Of a stretch of 38,048 bases of DNA, positions 1 to 12,119 are shown piece by piece. The position numbers and the translations under genes are program-made. The stretch spans positions 1 through 38,048 of the forward strand of contig JAABQZ010000010.1 of NCBI GenBank assembly GCA_011391175.1. The letters run 5' to 3'. A model generated the notes under the pieces. The model was given only the letters and a program-made list of their open reading frames with translations. It was not told the DNA's origin and did not search any database. Each line of letters opens with the position of its first letter. Positions within the stretch are counted from its first letter, which is position 1. The stretch comes from Methylophilaceae bacterium (GTDB taxonomy: Bacteria > Pseudomonadota > Gammaproteobacteria > Burkholderiales > Methylophilaceae).

Positions 1-2
1 AT

Positions 3-268
3 GACATACCACTGACGGTCGAAGGGAAAATGCGGGTTACGTATCCTATCAGCCAGAAATGGCACGCCATCGGTTACTTAGATGTAGGTGGTTTCGGCGT
101 CGGCTCAAATTTCACCTAGCAGGGATGGTCGGTCTGAACTAGGCTTTCTCTAAGTCAATATCAACCAATTTTGGCTACCGTTATATGAAAGTTGACTACG
201 ACAATGATGGATTCCGACATGATATGGCAAATGACGGGTTCTGTGCAGGCGTAGGTATCCGTTTCTAG
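3..268 (+). pseudogene. Decayed C-terminal part of an outer-membrane beta-barrel protein
   Basis: Frame 3 reads DIPLTVEGKMRVTYPISQKWHAIGYLDVGGFGVGSNFT then tag (117-119). The reading continues in another frame (from about 119) as AGMVGLN*AFSKSISTNFGYRYMKVDYDNDGFRHDMANDGFCAGVGIRF* ending at 268. The terminal GxGIRF plus GYRYxxVDYD is typical of OM barrel C-termini. One frameshift plus an in-frame tag at 140-142. Confidence 0.65.
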
Positions 269-454
269 TGCGCCCTCACTGTTTGATAAAGATGAAATAA
301 GCTAGTGTCCCGAGCTCAACACTGGTTGATGCCCGCGAGCGCCAGTCGGGTTCGGTAATTACAGTAGCAATAATTGAGTAAAAACAAGGCTTGAGTTAGG
401 TCTAGTTTTGTGGACTGGCAAGGATGTTATTTTATCAACTTGTTAGGAGATTTC

Positions 455-500
455 ATGAATCGTATTCCCAGCCGTATATTTACAGAAGAATTTAAGGGCA
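455..500 (+). mobile_element. Possible remnant of an IS3-family transposase OrfA N-terminus
   Basis: AGGAGA ribosome-binding-like sequence then atg at 455 encoding MNRIPSRIFTEEFKG, resembling the IPRRxxTEEFK start of IS3/IS911-type OrfA proteins; similarity ends after about 15 codons. Confidence 0.45.
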
Positions 501-520
501 TGTTTTGTCATTTTAATTCT

Positions 521-1894
521 TCAATCTATTGCTTTTACAATCGCTTCAACTACATGTTTGGCATCACCAAACACCATCATGGTTTTATCTAAATAAAATA
601 ACTCATTATCCAACCCCGCATAACCTGCGGCCATGCTACGTTTGTTCACAATAATGGTTTTGGCTTTATATGCCTCTAAAATTGGCATGCCATAAATGGC
701 GCTGCCAGGCTTTTTCGCGGCAGGATTCACTACATCATTGGCACCGATGACAAACACAACGTCAGTTTGCCCAAATTCATTATTCACATCTTCCATTTCT
801 ACCACTTGCTCATAAGGTACATCTGCTTCTGCTAACAACACGTTCATATGCCCTGGCATGCGTCCCGCCACTGGGTGAATGGCGTATTTTACATTGACGC
901 CTTTGGCAATTAATTTGGTGGTGAGTTCTTGCAAGGCATGCTGCGCACGCGATACTGCCAGACCATAACCCGGCACAATAATCACCGTATCTGCATTGGC
1001 CATTAAAAACGCCACATCATCTGCAGAGCCAGACTTCACCGCTTTTTGTTCGCCAGCCACCGCATCTGTACTTGCCTCTGCCCCAAAGCCACCTAACATC
1101 ACGGCAATAATCGAGCGATTCATGGCTTTGCACATAATATAAGACAAAATTGCGCCAGATGAACCCACGCACGCACCTGCGATGATGAGCACCGGGTTGT
1201 TTAAAGTGAAGCCAATGCCAGCCGCTGCCCAACCTGAATAACTATTGAGCATGGAAACCACCACAGGCATATCGGCACCGCCGATGGGAATAATCAGCGT
1301 GACACCCAGTATCAGCGCCAAAGCGCACATCACTAGAAATGCCGTTTGGCTGCTTTGCAGGAAATACAAAGCACCAAAGCCCAGCATTAGTAAGGCCAGC
1401 ACAAGGTTAAGTAAGTGCTGGCCTTTAAAGCTCACTGGTTTTGCACCAAATTTTCCTGACAGCTTGCCAAAAGCAACAACAGAAGCGGTAAAAGTGATTG
1501 CACCAATAAACGCACCAATAAATAACTCAATGCGCTGAACCGATGTATGTGTCTCTGCCGTGTTGTAAACAGCAGCAATAGCAATTAATACTGCAGACAA
1601 ACCCACAAATGAGTGCATCAGCGCAACCAGCTCTGGCATTTTGGTCATCTGCACACGCTTTGCCGCCAAACTACCTACAATTGCACCTAGAACTATCGCG
1701 CCGCAAATAAATGAAAATATAAGATGGTGGCCAACGAAGAAGGTGGTCGCCACTGCAATTGCCATTCCCACCATTCCCAGCGTATTTCCCAAACGTGCAC
1801 TAGTGGGCGAAGCCAGCCCCTTTAGCGAAAAAATAAACAAGACCGCAGAGATCAAATAAGCGGCTGAGATGAAATTGGGATTAATCACATTCAT
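521..1894 (-). CDS. pntB: NAD(P) transhydrogenase subunit beta
   Basis: 457 aa; multi-TM N-terminus followed by NADP-binding dIII domain ([60 protein letters not shown]). Confidence 0.96.
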   Translation of the reverse strand: MNVINPNFISAAYLISAVLFIFSLKGLASPTSARLGNTLGMVGMAIAVATTFFVGHHLIFSFICGAIVLGAIVGSLAAKRVQMTKMPELVALMHSFVGLSAVLIAIAAVYNTAETHTSVQRIELFIGAFIGAITFTASVVAFGKLSGKFGAKPVSFKGQHLLNLVLALLMLGFGALYFLQSSQTAFLVMCALALILGVTLIIPIGGADMPVVVSMLNSYSGWAAAGIGFTLNNPVLIIAGACVGSSGAILSYIMCKAMNRSIIAVMLGGFGAEASTDAVAGEQKAVKSGSADDVAFLMANADTVIIVPGYGLAVSRAQHALQELTTKLIAKGVNVKYAIHPVAGRMPGHMNVLLAEADVPYEQVVEMEDVNNEFGQTDVVFVIGANDVVNPAAKKPGSAIYGMPILEAYKAKTIIVNKRSMAAGYAGLDNELFYLDKTMMVFGDAKHVVEAIVKAID

Positions 1895-2241
1895 TTATGT
1901 GTCCCCTCTACTCCGGACTCTGAAACTTTTGGCTCTGAAACTTTGGTCTCTTTCTTTTTAAACATTTCCAGCATGCGTCGGGTGACCATAAAGCCACCAA
2001 AAATGTTAATCGAGGTTAAAAACACTGCGATTGCACCCAAAATACTGGTTAAATTTAAAGTTTCAGCATCAATGCTTACTGTTTGCAGCATAGCACCCAC
2101 AATCACAATGCCCGAAATGGCGTTGGTGACCGACATCAGCGGCGTATGCAACGCAGGCGTCACTGTCCAAACCACGTGATAGCCGACAAAAATGGCCAGC
2201 GCGAAAATGGTAATATTTTGCATGGTGAGTAAATCAGTCAT
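1891..2241 (-). CDS. pntAB: NAD(P) transhydrogenase subunit alpha part 2 (membrane domain)
   Basis: 116 aa with TM helices, [24 protein letters not shown] motif; overlaps pntB start by 4 nt (ATGA). Confidence 0.93.
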   Translation of the reverse strand: MTDLLTMQNITIFALAIFVGYHVVWTVTPALHTPLMSVTNAISGIVIVGAMLQTVSIDAETLNLTSILGAIAVFLTSINIFGGFMVTRRMLEMFKKKETKVSEPKVSESGVEGTHK

Positions 2242-2268
2242 ATGCGTTTTCCTATTTCTATTCAGTCA

Positions 2269-3423
2269 CTATTTTTTAATTAATTGGCCGTCTTTGCACA
2301 TCAAGCTCGCCGTCACTAACTCGTCATCAGCAGGGATATTCAATTTGCCTTCACTCAAGAGTAACTTCAAAAACTCTAAAATATTACGGGAATAAAAAGC
2401 AGAGGCGTCTGCCGCCACCAAACTGGGCAAATTGGTATAACCAACAATGGTGACCCCACGTTTCACCACCACTTGATTCGCCTCAGTGAGCGGGCAATTG
2501 CCACAGCCCGTGTTTCCCAATATCATGCTGCCAGACCCAGCTGCCATGTCAATAATCACAGAGCCAGGTTTCATTTTTTCTACGGTTTCCGCATGCAGCA
2601 AAATAGGTGGCTCGCGGCCAGGAATTAACGCAGAAGTAATCACAATGTCTGCTTCTGCAGCGCGCTGAGCGACCAATTGCGTCTGACGTTGCATCCAAGA
2701 GGCTGGCATTGGGCGAGCATAACCACCTGTGCCTGCAGCAATTTCTCTTTCTTCTTCAGTCTCATAAGGCACATCTAAAAACTTAGCCCCCAACGATTCA
2801 ATTTGTTCCTTCACCGCAGGCCGTACATCAGATGCCTCCACTACTGCACCTAGTCTTTTTGCTGTGGCAATGGCTTGTAGCCCGGCAACGCCTGCCCCTA
2901 AAACCAATACCCGCGCGGCTTTTACCGTGCCCGCGGAGGTCATGAGCATGGGCATAAAACGTTGGTAAAAATGGCTACCGAGCAACACTGCTTTGTAGCC
3001 TGCCACATTCGCCTGCGACGACAGCACATCCATGCTTTGTGCTCTTGAATTTCTGGGGAGTGCTTCGAGTGAGAATGCAGTAATACCCTGTGTTGCTATT
3101 GCTTGTAGTTGCGGCAGATTAAAAGGCTCTAACATGCCGATTAATAACGCACCCGATTTCATGGCTTTGATTTCGCTCGGTTCTGGCGCACGTACCTTGA
3201 GAATTAAATCGGCTTTAAACACCTCTTTTGCGGAAACAATCTCAGCGCCAACTACTTGGTAAGCTAAATCGGTAATGCAGGCACGCTCACCAGCACCTTT
3301 TTGTATGAGAACTTGGCAACCTAAGCCAATCATTTTTTTTACAGTTTCAGGTGTCGCTGCGACGCGACGCTCCTCACTTTTTGTTTCGAGAGGAACACCA
3401 ATGAGGATTAAGTCAGTTTTCAT
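2269..3423 (-). CDS. pntAA: NAD(P) transhydrogenase subunit alpha part 1
   Basis: 384 aa; N-terminal AlaDH/PNT domain (GVPLETKSEERRVAATPETVKKM), VLVLGAGVAGLQAIATAKRLGAVVEASDVRP nucleotide-binding motif. Confidence 0.95.
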   Translation of the reverse strand: MKTDLILIGVPLETKSEERRVAATPETVKKMIGLGCQVLIQKGAGERACITDLAYQVVGAEIVSAKEVFKADLILKVRAPEPSEIKAMKSGALLIGMLEPFNLPQLQAIATQGITAFSLEALPRNSRAQSMDVLSSQANVAGYKAVLLGSHFYQRFMPMLMTSAGTVKAARVLVLGAGVAGLQAIATAKRLGAVVEASDVRPAVKEQIESLGAKFLDVPYETEEEREIAAGTGGYARPMPASWMQRQTQLVAQRAAEADIVITSALIPGREPPILLHAETVEKMKPGSVIIDMAAGSGSMILGNTGCGNCPLTEANQVVVKRGVTIVGYTNLPSLVAADASAFYSRNILEFLKLLLSEGKLNIPADDELVTASLMCKDGQLIKK

Positions 3424-3433
3424 TTATCAACCT

Positions 3434-4204
3434 TTATGCCATCAGGCACTCTTGATTAGCTGCCTTGCAAATTTCTACAAAGCTATTCACTTCTAGTGAG
3501 CTTCGCCCAACCAAACCACCGTCAATATCTGGCATGGCAAACAGCGCCGCTGCATTGCTTGGGTTTAAACTGCCTCCATACAAAATCTGCACTTTTTTGG
3601 CTATATTTGCATCACATTTTGCCACACGATTGCGAATAAATGCATGTACTTTTTGGGCTTGTTCTGGGGTGGCCGCTAAGTCTGTACCTACTGCCCATAA
3701 GGGCTCATAAGCCAACACAGCCTTACTTAATACAGCTGCGCCAAAGCGTCGAATAATCGAATCAAGTTGTCGCCCAACCACATACTCTGTCCAATCCGAT
3801 TCACGCTCATCCGCCGATTCGCCCATACAAAAAATGGGTGTTAAACCAGCTTTTTCAGCTGCGTCAAAGCGTGTTGCAGCCGTGTCATCAGTTTCGTGAA
3901 ACTGTATGCGCCGCTCAGAATGCCCAACAATGACGTAGCGACAGCCATAATCGGTCAGCATAAACGCCGACACTGCACCCGTAAGCGCTACATTTTCGTT
4001 GGCGCATAAGTTTTGAGCGCCCCAAGCCACATTAGAACCTTGCAGTAGCGATTGAGCTTGCGCAATATAAGGATAAGGCACACACACTACAAAATCCGCA
4101 TGCTTTAAATCTTTCACACCTAGCTTCAAAGCTTCCAATAAGGCTTGGTTTTGGGCGATACGTCCATTCATTTTCCAGTTACCGACTACTAATTTACGTC
4201 TCAT
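3434..4204 (-). CDS. tpiA: Triosephosphate isomerase
   Basis: MRRKLVVGNWKMNG, YVIVGHSERR, LAYEPLWAVGT, ILYGGSLNPSNA motifs. Confidence 0.96.
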   Translation of the reverse strand: MRRKLVVGNWKMNGRIAQNQALLEALKLGVKDLKHADFVVCVPYPYIAQAQSLLQGSNVAWGAQNLCANENVALTGAVSAFMLTDYGCRYVIVGHSERRIQFHETDDTAATRFDAAEKAGLTPIFCMGESADERESDWTEYVVGRQLDSIIRRFGAAVLSKAVLAYEPLWAVGTDLAATPEQAQKVHAFIRNRVAKCDANIAKKVQILYGGSLNPSNAAALFAMPDIDGGLVGRSSLEVNSFVEICKAANQECLMA

Positions 4205-4242
4205 GTTTTACTCATCGGGTTAATTAAGCTGGTTTAAGTTAC

Positions 4243-5307
4243 CTACTTGATGATTGCAGCATACTCGCCTTTTGCGTAGCGTGATGCCATAGTATCTAAA
4301 GAAATCACTTTGATTTTGGCAGCTTGCCCTGCACTGCCAAATGCCTCAAAGCGGCTTTTACATACACTTCTCGCAGCAATCGTGGCTGCCTTCAAAAAAG
4401 CGCGTGGATCAAATTCTGCAGGATGATGTGCCATTTCTTTGCGGATAGTGGCAGTCATGGCTAAACGAATATCCGTGTCGATGTTGATTTTACGCACGCC
4501 ATTTTTAATACCCTCAACAATTTCAGAAACGGGTACACCGTAAGTCTCTTTTATTTGGCCACCATATTCCCGTATCATTTGCAGCCATTCTTGCTCTACA
4601 CTGGACGAGCCGTGCATTACCAAGTGCGTATTGGGAATGCGCGCATGAATGGCTTTGATTCTATTGATAGATAAGATATCGCCGGTAGGTGGACGACTGA
4701 ATTTATATGCACCGTGACTAGTACCGATGGCAATCGCCAATGCATCCACCTGCGTTGCTTTTACGAAGGCAGCGGCTTCATCGGGGTCAGTGAGTAATTG
4801 CGACTCACTTAACATTCCTTCGGCGCCACCACCATCCTCTTCTCCTGCTTGCCCAGTTTCTAGTGAGCCAAGTACGCCCAGTTCACCTTCAACAGAAACG
4901 CCCACTGCATGCGCGGCCTCCACCACTTGGCGCGTCACCTGCACGTTGTAATCGAATGTGGAAGGCGTTTTGGCGTCATCCATCAGTGAGCCATCCATCA
5001 TCACACTAGAAAACCCGCTTCTTAATGCCGTTTGGCAAACAGCGGCAGAAGCGCCATGGTCTTGGTGCATGCACAAAGGAATATGCGGGTATTGCTCAAT
5101 GGCTGCCTCAACCAAATGACGTAAAAACGGTTCACCAGCGTAACCTCTAGCGCCAGCAGAAGCCTGTAAAATGACGGGACTATCTACTTCATTGGCCGCT
5201 TGCATAATGGCATGAATTTGCTCCATATTATTAACGTTAAATGCTGGTAAGCCATATTGATGGTCAGCCGCGTGATCGAGCAATTGTCTTAATGAAACTA
5301 ATGCCAT
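4243..5307 (-). CDS. fba: Class II fructose-bisphosphate aldolase, Calvin cycle subtype
   Basis: 354 aa; [35 protein letters not shown]; lies in cbb cluster. Confidence 0.94.
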   Translation of the reverse strand: MALVSLRQLLDHAADHQYGLPAFNVNNMEQIHAIMQAANEVDSPVILQASAGARGYAGEPFLRHLVEAAIEQYPHIPLCMHQDHGASAAVCQTALRSGFSSVMMDGSLMDDAKTPSTFDYNVQVTRQVVEAAHAVGVSVEGELGVLGSLETGQAGEEDGGGAEGMLSESQLLTDPDEAAAFVKATQVDALAIAIGTSHGAYKFSRPPTGDILSINRIKAIHARIPNTHLVMHGSSSVEQEWLQMIREYGGQIKETYGVPVSEIVEGIKNGVRKINIDTDIRLAMTATIRKEMAHHPAEFDPRAFLKAATIAARSVCKSRFEAFGSAGQAAKIKVISLDTMASRYAKGEYAAIIK

Positions 5308-5373
5308 GTATAACCTTTTTAGTGTGCTCTTATTTGAATGTAAATCAGAGTTTAAGTTTTAAAGTTTACCCTT

Positions 5374-6030
5374 TTAAAGATTAAAAAATCCAGAAACCTG
5401 GCTGATGTTATCAATCATTTTATCGGGATTCGCCGCTGCAATATCACGTCCTGCGTTATAACCGTAGGGCACTACCCAACAAGTCACGCCAGCGTTTTTT
5501 GCAGTAGTAATATCGATTTCAGAATCGCCGACAAACAGACTATTCTTTTTAGTTTCACCTAATGCTTCCAAACAGTATTCAACCACTTTAGGATCTGGCT
5601 TTTTGTAAGGTAATGAATTACCAGAAATCAGCAAATCAAATAAGCCTTTCATGTTGTGTTGCAACAATATTTTGCTGGTATAGGGCTCTTCTTTATTGGT
5701 CACAATCGCTTGTTTAATCCCCTGCTTTTTTAACTTAATTAAAGTTTCTAACACAGTTGGGTATGGCCTACTCATCGTACCCACCATATGCTTATAGTGT
5801 TGCATAAAATTTTCCATCACTTTGTTCCATGTAGCTAGTACATGAGTATCGCGCTTATCTGGCCATGCCTCTTGCATGAGCCAAACAGTACCATGACCAA
5901 TCCATGCTTTAACCTGATGCTCAGTTACGACATTAAACTCGTATTGCATTAATGTCGCATTAACAGCCAAGGCAATTTCACTTGCCGTATCTATTAAAGT
6001 ACCATCCAAGTCATACATAACCAATGCCAT
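5374..6030 (-). CDS. cbbZ: HAD family hydrolase, probable phosphoglycolate phosphatase (CbbZ/Gph-like)
   Basis: 218 aa; DLDGTLIDT, VTNKEEPYT, KKPDPKVVEYCLE, FVGDSEIDITTAKNAG; context next to RuBisCO genes. Confidence 0.8.
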   Translation of the reverse strand: MALVMYDLDGTLIDTASEIALAVNATLMQYEFNVVTEHQVKAWIGHGTVWLMQEAWPDKRDTHVLATWNKVMENFMQHYKHMVGTMSRPYPTVLETLIKLKKQGIKQAIVTNKEEPYTSKILLQHNMKGLFDLLISGNSLPYKKPDPKVVEYCLEALGETKKNSLFVGDSEIDITTAKNAGVTCWVVPYGYNAGRDIAAANPDKMIDNISQVSGFFNL

Positions 6031-6054
6031 ATAGTGAATTCAGATAGCAGTCTG

Positions 6055-6924
6055 CTATCTATCTCGTAATTGCATCAAGCGTAAAATCATCGGCGTAAAA
6101 ATCAGCTGCATCGCTAAGCCCATTTTGCCCCCGGGCACCACCAGCGTATTTGGCCGCGACATCATCGAGCCGTGTAACATCGAAAGTAAATAAGGAAAAT
6201 CAATGCCCTTAGGCTCCGCAAAACGAATCACCACCATACTCTCATCAGCACTGGGAATGTGCTTTGCAATAAACGGGTTAGAGGTATCTACTGTTGGCAC
6301 GCGCTGAAAATTAACATGGGTACGCGAAAATTGTGGGCAAATGTGATGTATGTAATCTGGCATGCGTCGCAAAATCGTATCTACTACTGCCTCAGGTGAA
6401 TATCCACGCACTTTTTGATCACGATGCATTTTCTGAATCCACTCAAGGTTAATAATCGGCACTACACCCACTAGCAAATCTACATGCTGCGCCACGTTCG
6501 CATCATCGCCTACGTAACCACCATGCAGGCCTTCGTAAAATAGCACATCAGCATCTTCCGCACTTTCGCGCCATGGGGTCAGCGTTCCAGCTGACTGTTT
6601 ATAAGGCGCACCTTCAGCATCACTGTGAATATATTTACGTACTTTACATCGCCCTGTCTGGCCAAAGGTGCTAAATGTATTCTCTAGTTGAGCCAGCTCA
6701 TTGGCTTCTGGACTAAAATGACTAAAATAACTGCCTGGTATTTTGTGATGTTTTTCAAGTAAGTTATCCATTTCTTTGCGCTCATATCGATGCATCGAAT
6801 CGCCTTCGATAACTTGTGCGCAAATATTTTCACGTCTAAAAATATATTCAAAACTCTCCATGACTGAGCTAGTGCCAGCGCCAGACGAGCCTGTAATTGC
6901 AATAACGGGGTATTTTTTAGACAT
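6055..6924 (-). CDS. prk: Phosphoribulokinase
   Basis: 289 aa; VIAITGSSGAGTSSV P-loop, IEGDSMHRYERKEMD, proteobacterial-type PRK. Confidence 0.95.
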   Translation of the reverse strand: MSKKYPVIAITGSSGAGTSSVMESFEYIFRRENICAQVIEGDSMHRYERKEMDNLLEKHHKIPGSYFSHFSPEANELAQLENTFSTFGQTGRCKVRKYIHSDAEGAPYKQSAGTLTPWRESAEDADVLFYEGLHGGYVGDDANVAQHVDLLVGVVPIINLEWIQKMHRDQKVRGYSPEAVVDTILRRMPDYIHHICPQFSRTHVNFQRVPTVDTSNPFIAKHIPSADESMVVIRFAEPKGIDFPYLLSMLHGSMMSRPNTLVVPGGKMGLAMQLIFTPMILRLMQLRDR

Positions 6925-6955
6925 ACTATCCTCTAGTAACTATCCTTAAGTATAT

Positions 6956-8017
6956 TTATCTGTAAAAAGTACGCTCATTAAACAGCGGGAAAGGCTCATC
7001 CGTACCTTTATCAAAAGCAGCATGGTAACGCTCCACATGCTCAACCTCATTTTTAGAGCCAATCAAAATCGGGATGCGCTGGTGTATATGTTCTGGCGAC
7101 ACGTCTAATATGCGCATTCTACCTGTCGAAGCGACTCCTCCTGCCTGCTCTACTAACATGGCCATCGGGTTAGCTTCATACATTAAACGCAAACGACCTG
7201 GCTTGGCGCTATCTTTATTATCTTTAGGATAAAGATAAATACCGCCTCTGGTTAAAATACGGTGAATATCAGCCACCATGCTACCTATCCAACGCATATT
7301 AAAATCCTTCTCTCTCCGCCCAGCTGCACCAGATTTACACTCGGTAATATAGCGTTTAATTGGCGACTCCCAAAAACGCTGGTTGCTGGAGTTGATGGCA
7401 TATTCTCTGGTGTCTGCTGGCACCTGCATATCGGGATGCGTTAGCAAAAATTGTTTACTGGCACGATTAAGCGTAAAGCCGTGGGTGCCTTGGCCGGTGG
7501 TGGTGACCAACATGGTACATGGCCCATAGATGGCGTAACCTGCGGCCACCTGCTGTTTGCCTGCAATCAGGTAGTCAGCTTCAGATAAGTCAGTTTTAAT
7601 TGGTGATTTAAATACAGAAAATATCGAACCAATCGACACATTCACATCAACATTGGATGAACCATCTAGCGGATCAAAAAATACTAAAAATTCAGCCTTG
7701 TTAGTTTTATCTTTAACTGCAATCGGCAAATCGACTTCCTCAGACACCATGCCAGCCACCAGGCCAGTCGTGGCCAAGCGGGCGGTAAATATCTCATCGC
7801 AAATCACATCTAAGGTGGCTTGTGTTTCACCTTGCACGTTTTCACTATTTAATTTGCCGTAAATACTTTCGCCATCTTTATTTTCAATGGCGCCATTTTC
7901 AATCAATGCAGAAATAGCTTGAGAAGTGTCTGCTATGGCGCACAGTAAAGTAGCCAAACTCTCATTGGTAAGCGTATCTTGCAAAAAGTCTTCTAGGCTA
8001 ATTTGAGCTTTTTTCAT
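6956..8017 (-). CDS. fbp: Fructose-1,6-bisphosphatase class I
   Basis: 353 aa; VFFDPLDGSSNVDVNVSIGSIFSV, GGIYLYPKD, LRLMYEANPMAMLVEQAGG. Confidence 0.96.
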   Translation of the reverse strand: MKKAQISLEDFLQDTLTNESLATLLCAIADTSQAISALIENGAIENKDGESIYGKLNSENVQGETQATLDVICDEIFTARLATTGLVAGMVSEEVDLPIAVKDKTNKAEFLVFFDPLDGSSNVDVNVSIGSIFSVFKSPIKTDLSEADYLIAGKQQVAAGYAIYGPCTMLVTTTGQGTHGFTLNRASKQFLLTHPDMQVPADTREYAINSSNQRFWESPIKRYITECKSGAAGRREKDFNMRWIGSMVADIHRILTRGGIYLYPKDNKDSAKPGRLRLMYEANPMAMLVEQAGGVASTGRMRILDVSPEHIHQRIPILIGSKNEVEHVERYHAAFDKGTDEPFPLFNERTFYR

Positions 8018-8032
8018 ATTGCGCTTTTTTGG

Positions 8033-8938
8033 CTACCCTGTTTTATTGTCTGTTATTTTGTGATTTGTAAATACGCGCGAGGCACGGATATCCGCTTCGG
8101 TAATTAGCGATAAATCTGCTGCTGTTGCATGTTTTTTATTTTGAATTGCATCATTAAATAGTCGATTAGCCTGCCGCAAGCGTGCCCTATCCAAAGCATT
8201 ACGTATCGAGCGTGCATTAGCAAAATGCGGTTGCTGCTTACGCCTTTGAATATACTCTTGCATCGCTTTTGAAGCATTCGTATCTAAGTTGTAATGCATC
8301 GCATCACTCATCAATTTTGTAATTTGCAATAGTTCATCTTCATTATAGTCAGGAAAATCAATATGATGCGCAATACGTGATGACAGACCTGGGTTAGATT
8401 TAAAAAACGTACCCATGCGGTCTTGATATCCCGCCAAAATAACCACCAAGTCGTCTCTGTGATTTTCCATCGTCTGCAATAAGATTTCGATGGACTCTTG
8501 GCCATAGTCGCGCTCGTTTTCTGGCTTATAGAGGTAATACGCCTCATCGATAAACAGTACGCCGCCCATGGCTTTTTTAATCACCTCTTTTGTTTTTGGC
8601 GCGGTATGCCCAATATATTGTCCCACCAGATCATCCCGCGTAACACTAATGACATGATTCTGCCGAATGTAACCCAAGCGATGCAACATCTCCGCCATCT
8701 TAAGTGCTACCGTGGTTTTTCCAGTACCAGGATTGCCAGTAAAGCACATATGCAAGCTAGGTTTGGCCGCCTCAATACCAAGCTGCAATCTGGCTTTGGT
8801 AATGAGCAAATAGGCTGCAATTTCTCGAATGCGCTGCTTCACGGGCACTAAACCGACTAAATTTTTATCAAGCGCATCCAACACCTCATTAATATGAGAC
8901 TCTTCCAACAGCGCCTGGATGTCGATTTTGTCAGTCAT
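8033..8938 (-). CDS. cbbX: CbbX, red-type RuBisCO activase (AAA+)
   Basis: 301 aa; Walker [22 protein letters not shown], Walker [12 protein letters not shown]; adjacent to cbbLS. Confidence 0.94.
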   Translation of the reverse strand: MTDKIDIQALLEESHINEVLDALDKNLVGLVPVKQRIREIAAYLLITKARLQLGIEAAKPSLHMCFTGNPGTGKTTVALKMAEMLHRLGYIRQNHVISVTRDDLVGQYIGHTAPKTKEVIKKAMGGVLFIDEAYYLYKPENERDYGQESIEILLQTMENHRDDLVVILAGYQDRMGTFFKSNPGLSSRIAHHIDFPDYNEDELLQITKLMSDAMHYNLDTNASKAMQEYIQRRKQQPHFANARSIRNALDRARLRQANRLFNDAIQNKKHATAADLSLITEADIRASRVFTNHKITDNKTG

Positions 8939-8971
8939 ACTTTGGTAGCGCTCGAATCAATAAGGCTCAAA

Positions 8972-9406
8972 CTAATATCTTTCCCCTTCGGGTTTATCAG
9001 TTGCGTAAGAATGAATCGTATAGCGTATATTACGCCCATCGGTTTCTTGACGCACTAAGCCAAAGCCAGGCTCATTTTTGGGGCGATTCACGATATACGA
9101 CATAGTCGGACTTTCCACACCACGCACAGAGCTAAAAGCCATCACGCGAATGTAGTGATTAGGGAAAGTTTTACGGCAGTTATTCACCTCCATCAAAATC
9201 CCTGCTGGGTCTTTTAGATCGAACATCGGTGCGCCAAACATTTCCCAATAGGTGTTGCGTGGGTGCGGGTCGTCAGTGTATTCAACTGATAGCGCCCAGC
9301 CTCGGCTAAGCGCGTATTTAATTTGTGCTGTAATTTGTGTGTCAGTCAAAGGCGGCAAAAACGAAAACTGCCCTTGTGTGACAATTCCATTCGGGTTGGT
9401 CATCAT
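8972..9406 (-). CDS. cbbS: Ribulose bisphosphate carboxylase small chain (form IC/red-type)
   Basis: 144 aa; [49 protein letters not shown] and C-terminal extension typical of red-type small subunits. Confidence 0.95.
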   Translation of the reverse strand: MMTNPNGIVTQGQFSFLPPLTDTQITAQIKYALSRGWALSVEYTDDPHPRNTYWEMFGAPMFDLKDPAGILMEVNNCRKTFPNHYIRVMAFSSVRGVESPTMSYIVNRPKNEPGFGLVRQETDGRNIRYTIHSYATDKPEGERY

Positions 9407-9421
9407 AATTATTTCTCCTAA

Positions 9422-10933
<1,512 letters not shown>

Positions 10934-11001
10934 TTAAATATACGACCCCACTTTAAAAGTGTTTAATGTTAAGGTAAAGTAATTATTATTTTATGGTTGG
11001 A

Positions 11002-11014
11002 TAAGTTTTACTTA
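11002..11014. promoter_or_regulatory. Candidate CbbR (LysR-type) operator
   Basis: TAAGT-TTT-ACTTA, a T-N11-A inverted repeat in the cbbL/cbbR divergent intergenic region. Confidence 0.35.
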
Positions 11015-11028
11015 ATTATTGGAGCTCT

Positions 11029-11949
11029 ATGCGTAACCTCACACTACGTCAAATTAAAATTTTCTTAAGTGCAACCAAACATATGAGCTTTACCCGCGCC
11101 GCAGAAGAATTACACATCTCTGCCCCAGCAATATCCATGCAAATTAAAGAAATGGAAGATGATATGGGGGTGGCTTTATTTGTACGAGAGAACAAAAAAA
11201 TTGCCCTCACCACGGCTGGAGAGTATTTTTTAGTTTACGCACGGCGCGTTTCTAGCACGCTCATTGAAGCAAGTAATATGATGGAGCGGCTACGCGGCAC
11301 AGAGATAAAAGCGCTTAAAATTGGATTGGTAAGTACAGCCAAATACTTTTTACCACAAATGTTAGTGGAGTTTAAAAAAGACTACCCTAACCTACAGATT
11401 AAAATCGAAGTCAGGAATCGCCAGCAGCTGATTGAGTTGCTGCGCGATGGCGAGTTAGATATTGCGATTATGGGTCAACCACCCAAAGAGATGGATACAC
11501 GCATAGAAGCTTTTGCTAGCCATCCGCACGGGTTTGTTGCCAGCTCTCAAAATTCGCTTGCAGAAAAAATTAACGTTTTACCTGAAGCACTCAATAACTT
11601 CGAAATCATTTCCAGAGAGCCAGGCTCAGGCACGCGCGCACTGATGGAAAAGTTTTTTGCCGAACATCGCATCTCACCTATTATTAGCATGGAAATGTCG
11701 AGTAATGAAACCATTAAGCAAGCCATTATTGCAGGATTAGGCATCTCGTTTCTGTCGTTGCATACCATCGGCAATGAACTCGCCAATAAGCAACTCACCA
11801 TTTTGGACGTGCAGGATACGCCGATTATTCGCACTTGGCATGTGGTGGCATTGGCTAAGCGCAACGCCTCGCAAGCAGCAGAAGCATTTAGATATTTTAT
11901 GCTAGAAAAAGGGGCGGAAATATTAGCCAAATCCTTCCCTAGCATGTAA
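11029..11949 (+). CDS. cbbR: LysR-family transcriptional regulator CbbR
   Basis: 306 aa; N-terminal LTLRQIKIFLSATKHMSFTRAAEELHISAPAISMQIKEME HTH; divergent from cbbL. Confidence 0.92.
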   Translation: MRNLTLRQIKIFLSATKHMSFTRAAEELHISAPAISMQIKEMEDDMGVALFVRENKKIALTTAGEYFLVYARRVSSTLIEASNMMERLRGTEIKALKIGLVSTAKYFLPQMLVEFKKDYPNLQIKIEVRNRQQLIELLRDGELDIAIMGQPPKEMDTRIEAFASHPHGFVASSQNSLAEKINVLPEALNNFEIISREPGSGTRALMEKFFAEHRISPIISMEMSSNETIKQAIIAGLGISFLSLHTIGNELANKQLTILDVQDTPIIRTWHVVALAKRNASQAAEAFRYFMLEKGAEILAKSFPSM

Positions 11950-11988
11950 ATCATTCACCCACTAATTTTTTTGATAATTTAGTGCATT

Positions 11989-12005
11989 TGCACTTTTTTT
12001 GTGCA
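11989..12005. promoter_or_regulatory. Candidate NtrC enhancer site upstream of nasT
   Basis: TGCAC-TTTTTTT-GTGCA, a perfect palindrome in 5-nt arms with the 17-bp geometry of the NtrC consensus, centred about 120 bp upstream of the predicted sigma54 start site. Confidence 0.6.
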
Positions 12006-12092
12006 CGCCATAGTTTGATGCACAAATAAAGCACCCTAGCCAAACGTAATATTTACTCAATAAAATCAATCATATAATTTAATAAACACACA

Positions 12093-12108
12093 TGGCACGG
12101 CATTTGCT
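12093..12108 (+). promoter_or_regulatory. Sigma54 (RpoN) promoter of nasT
   Basis: TGGCACGGCATTTGCT matches the TGGCACG-N4-TTGCW consensus, with exactly 10 nt between the GG and GC dinucleotides. Confidence 0.8.
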
Positions 12109-12119
12109 AGCGCTTAGTC

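Noticed and set aside
410-592. 60-aa ORF on plus strand as a real gene
   Set aside because: Only the first codons after the internal ATG (455) look protein-like; the rest is antisense to the 3' end of pntB. Treated as an IS remnant.
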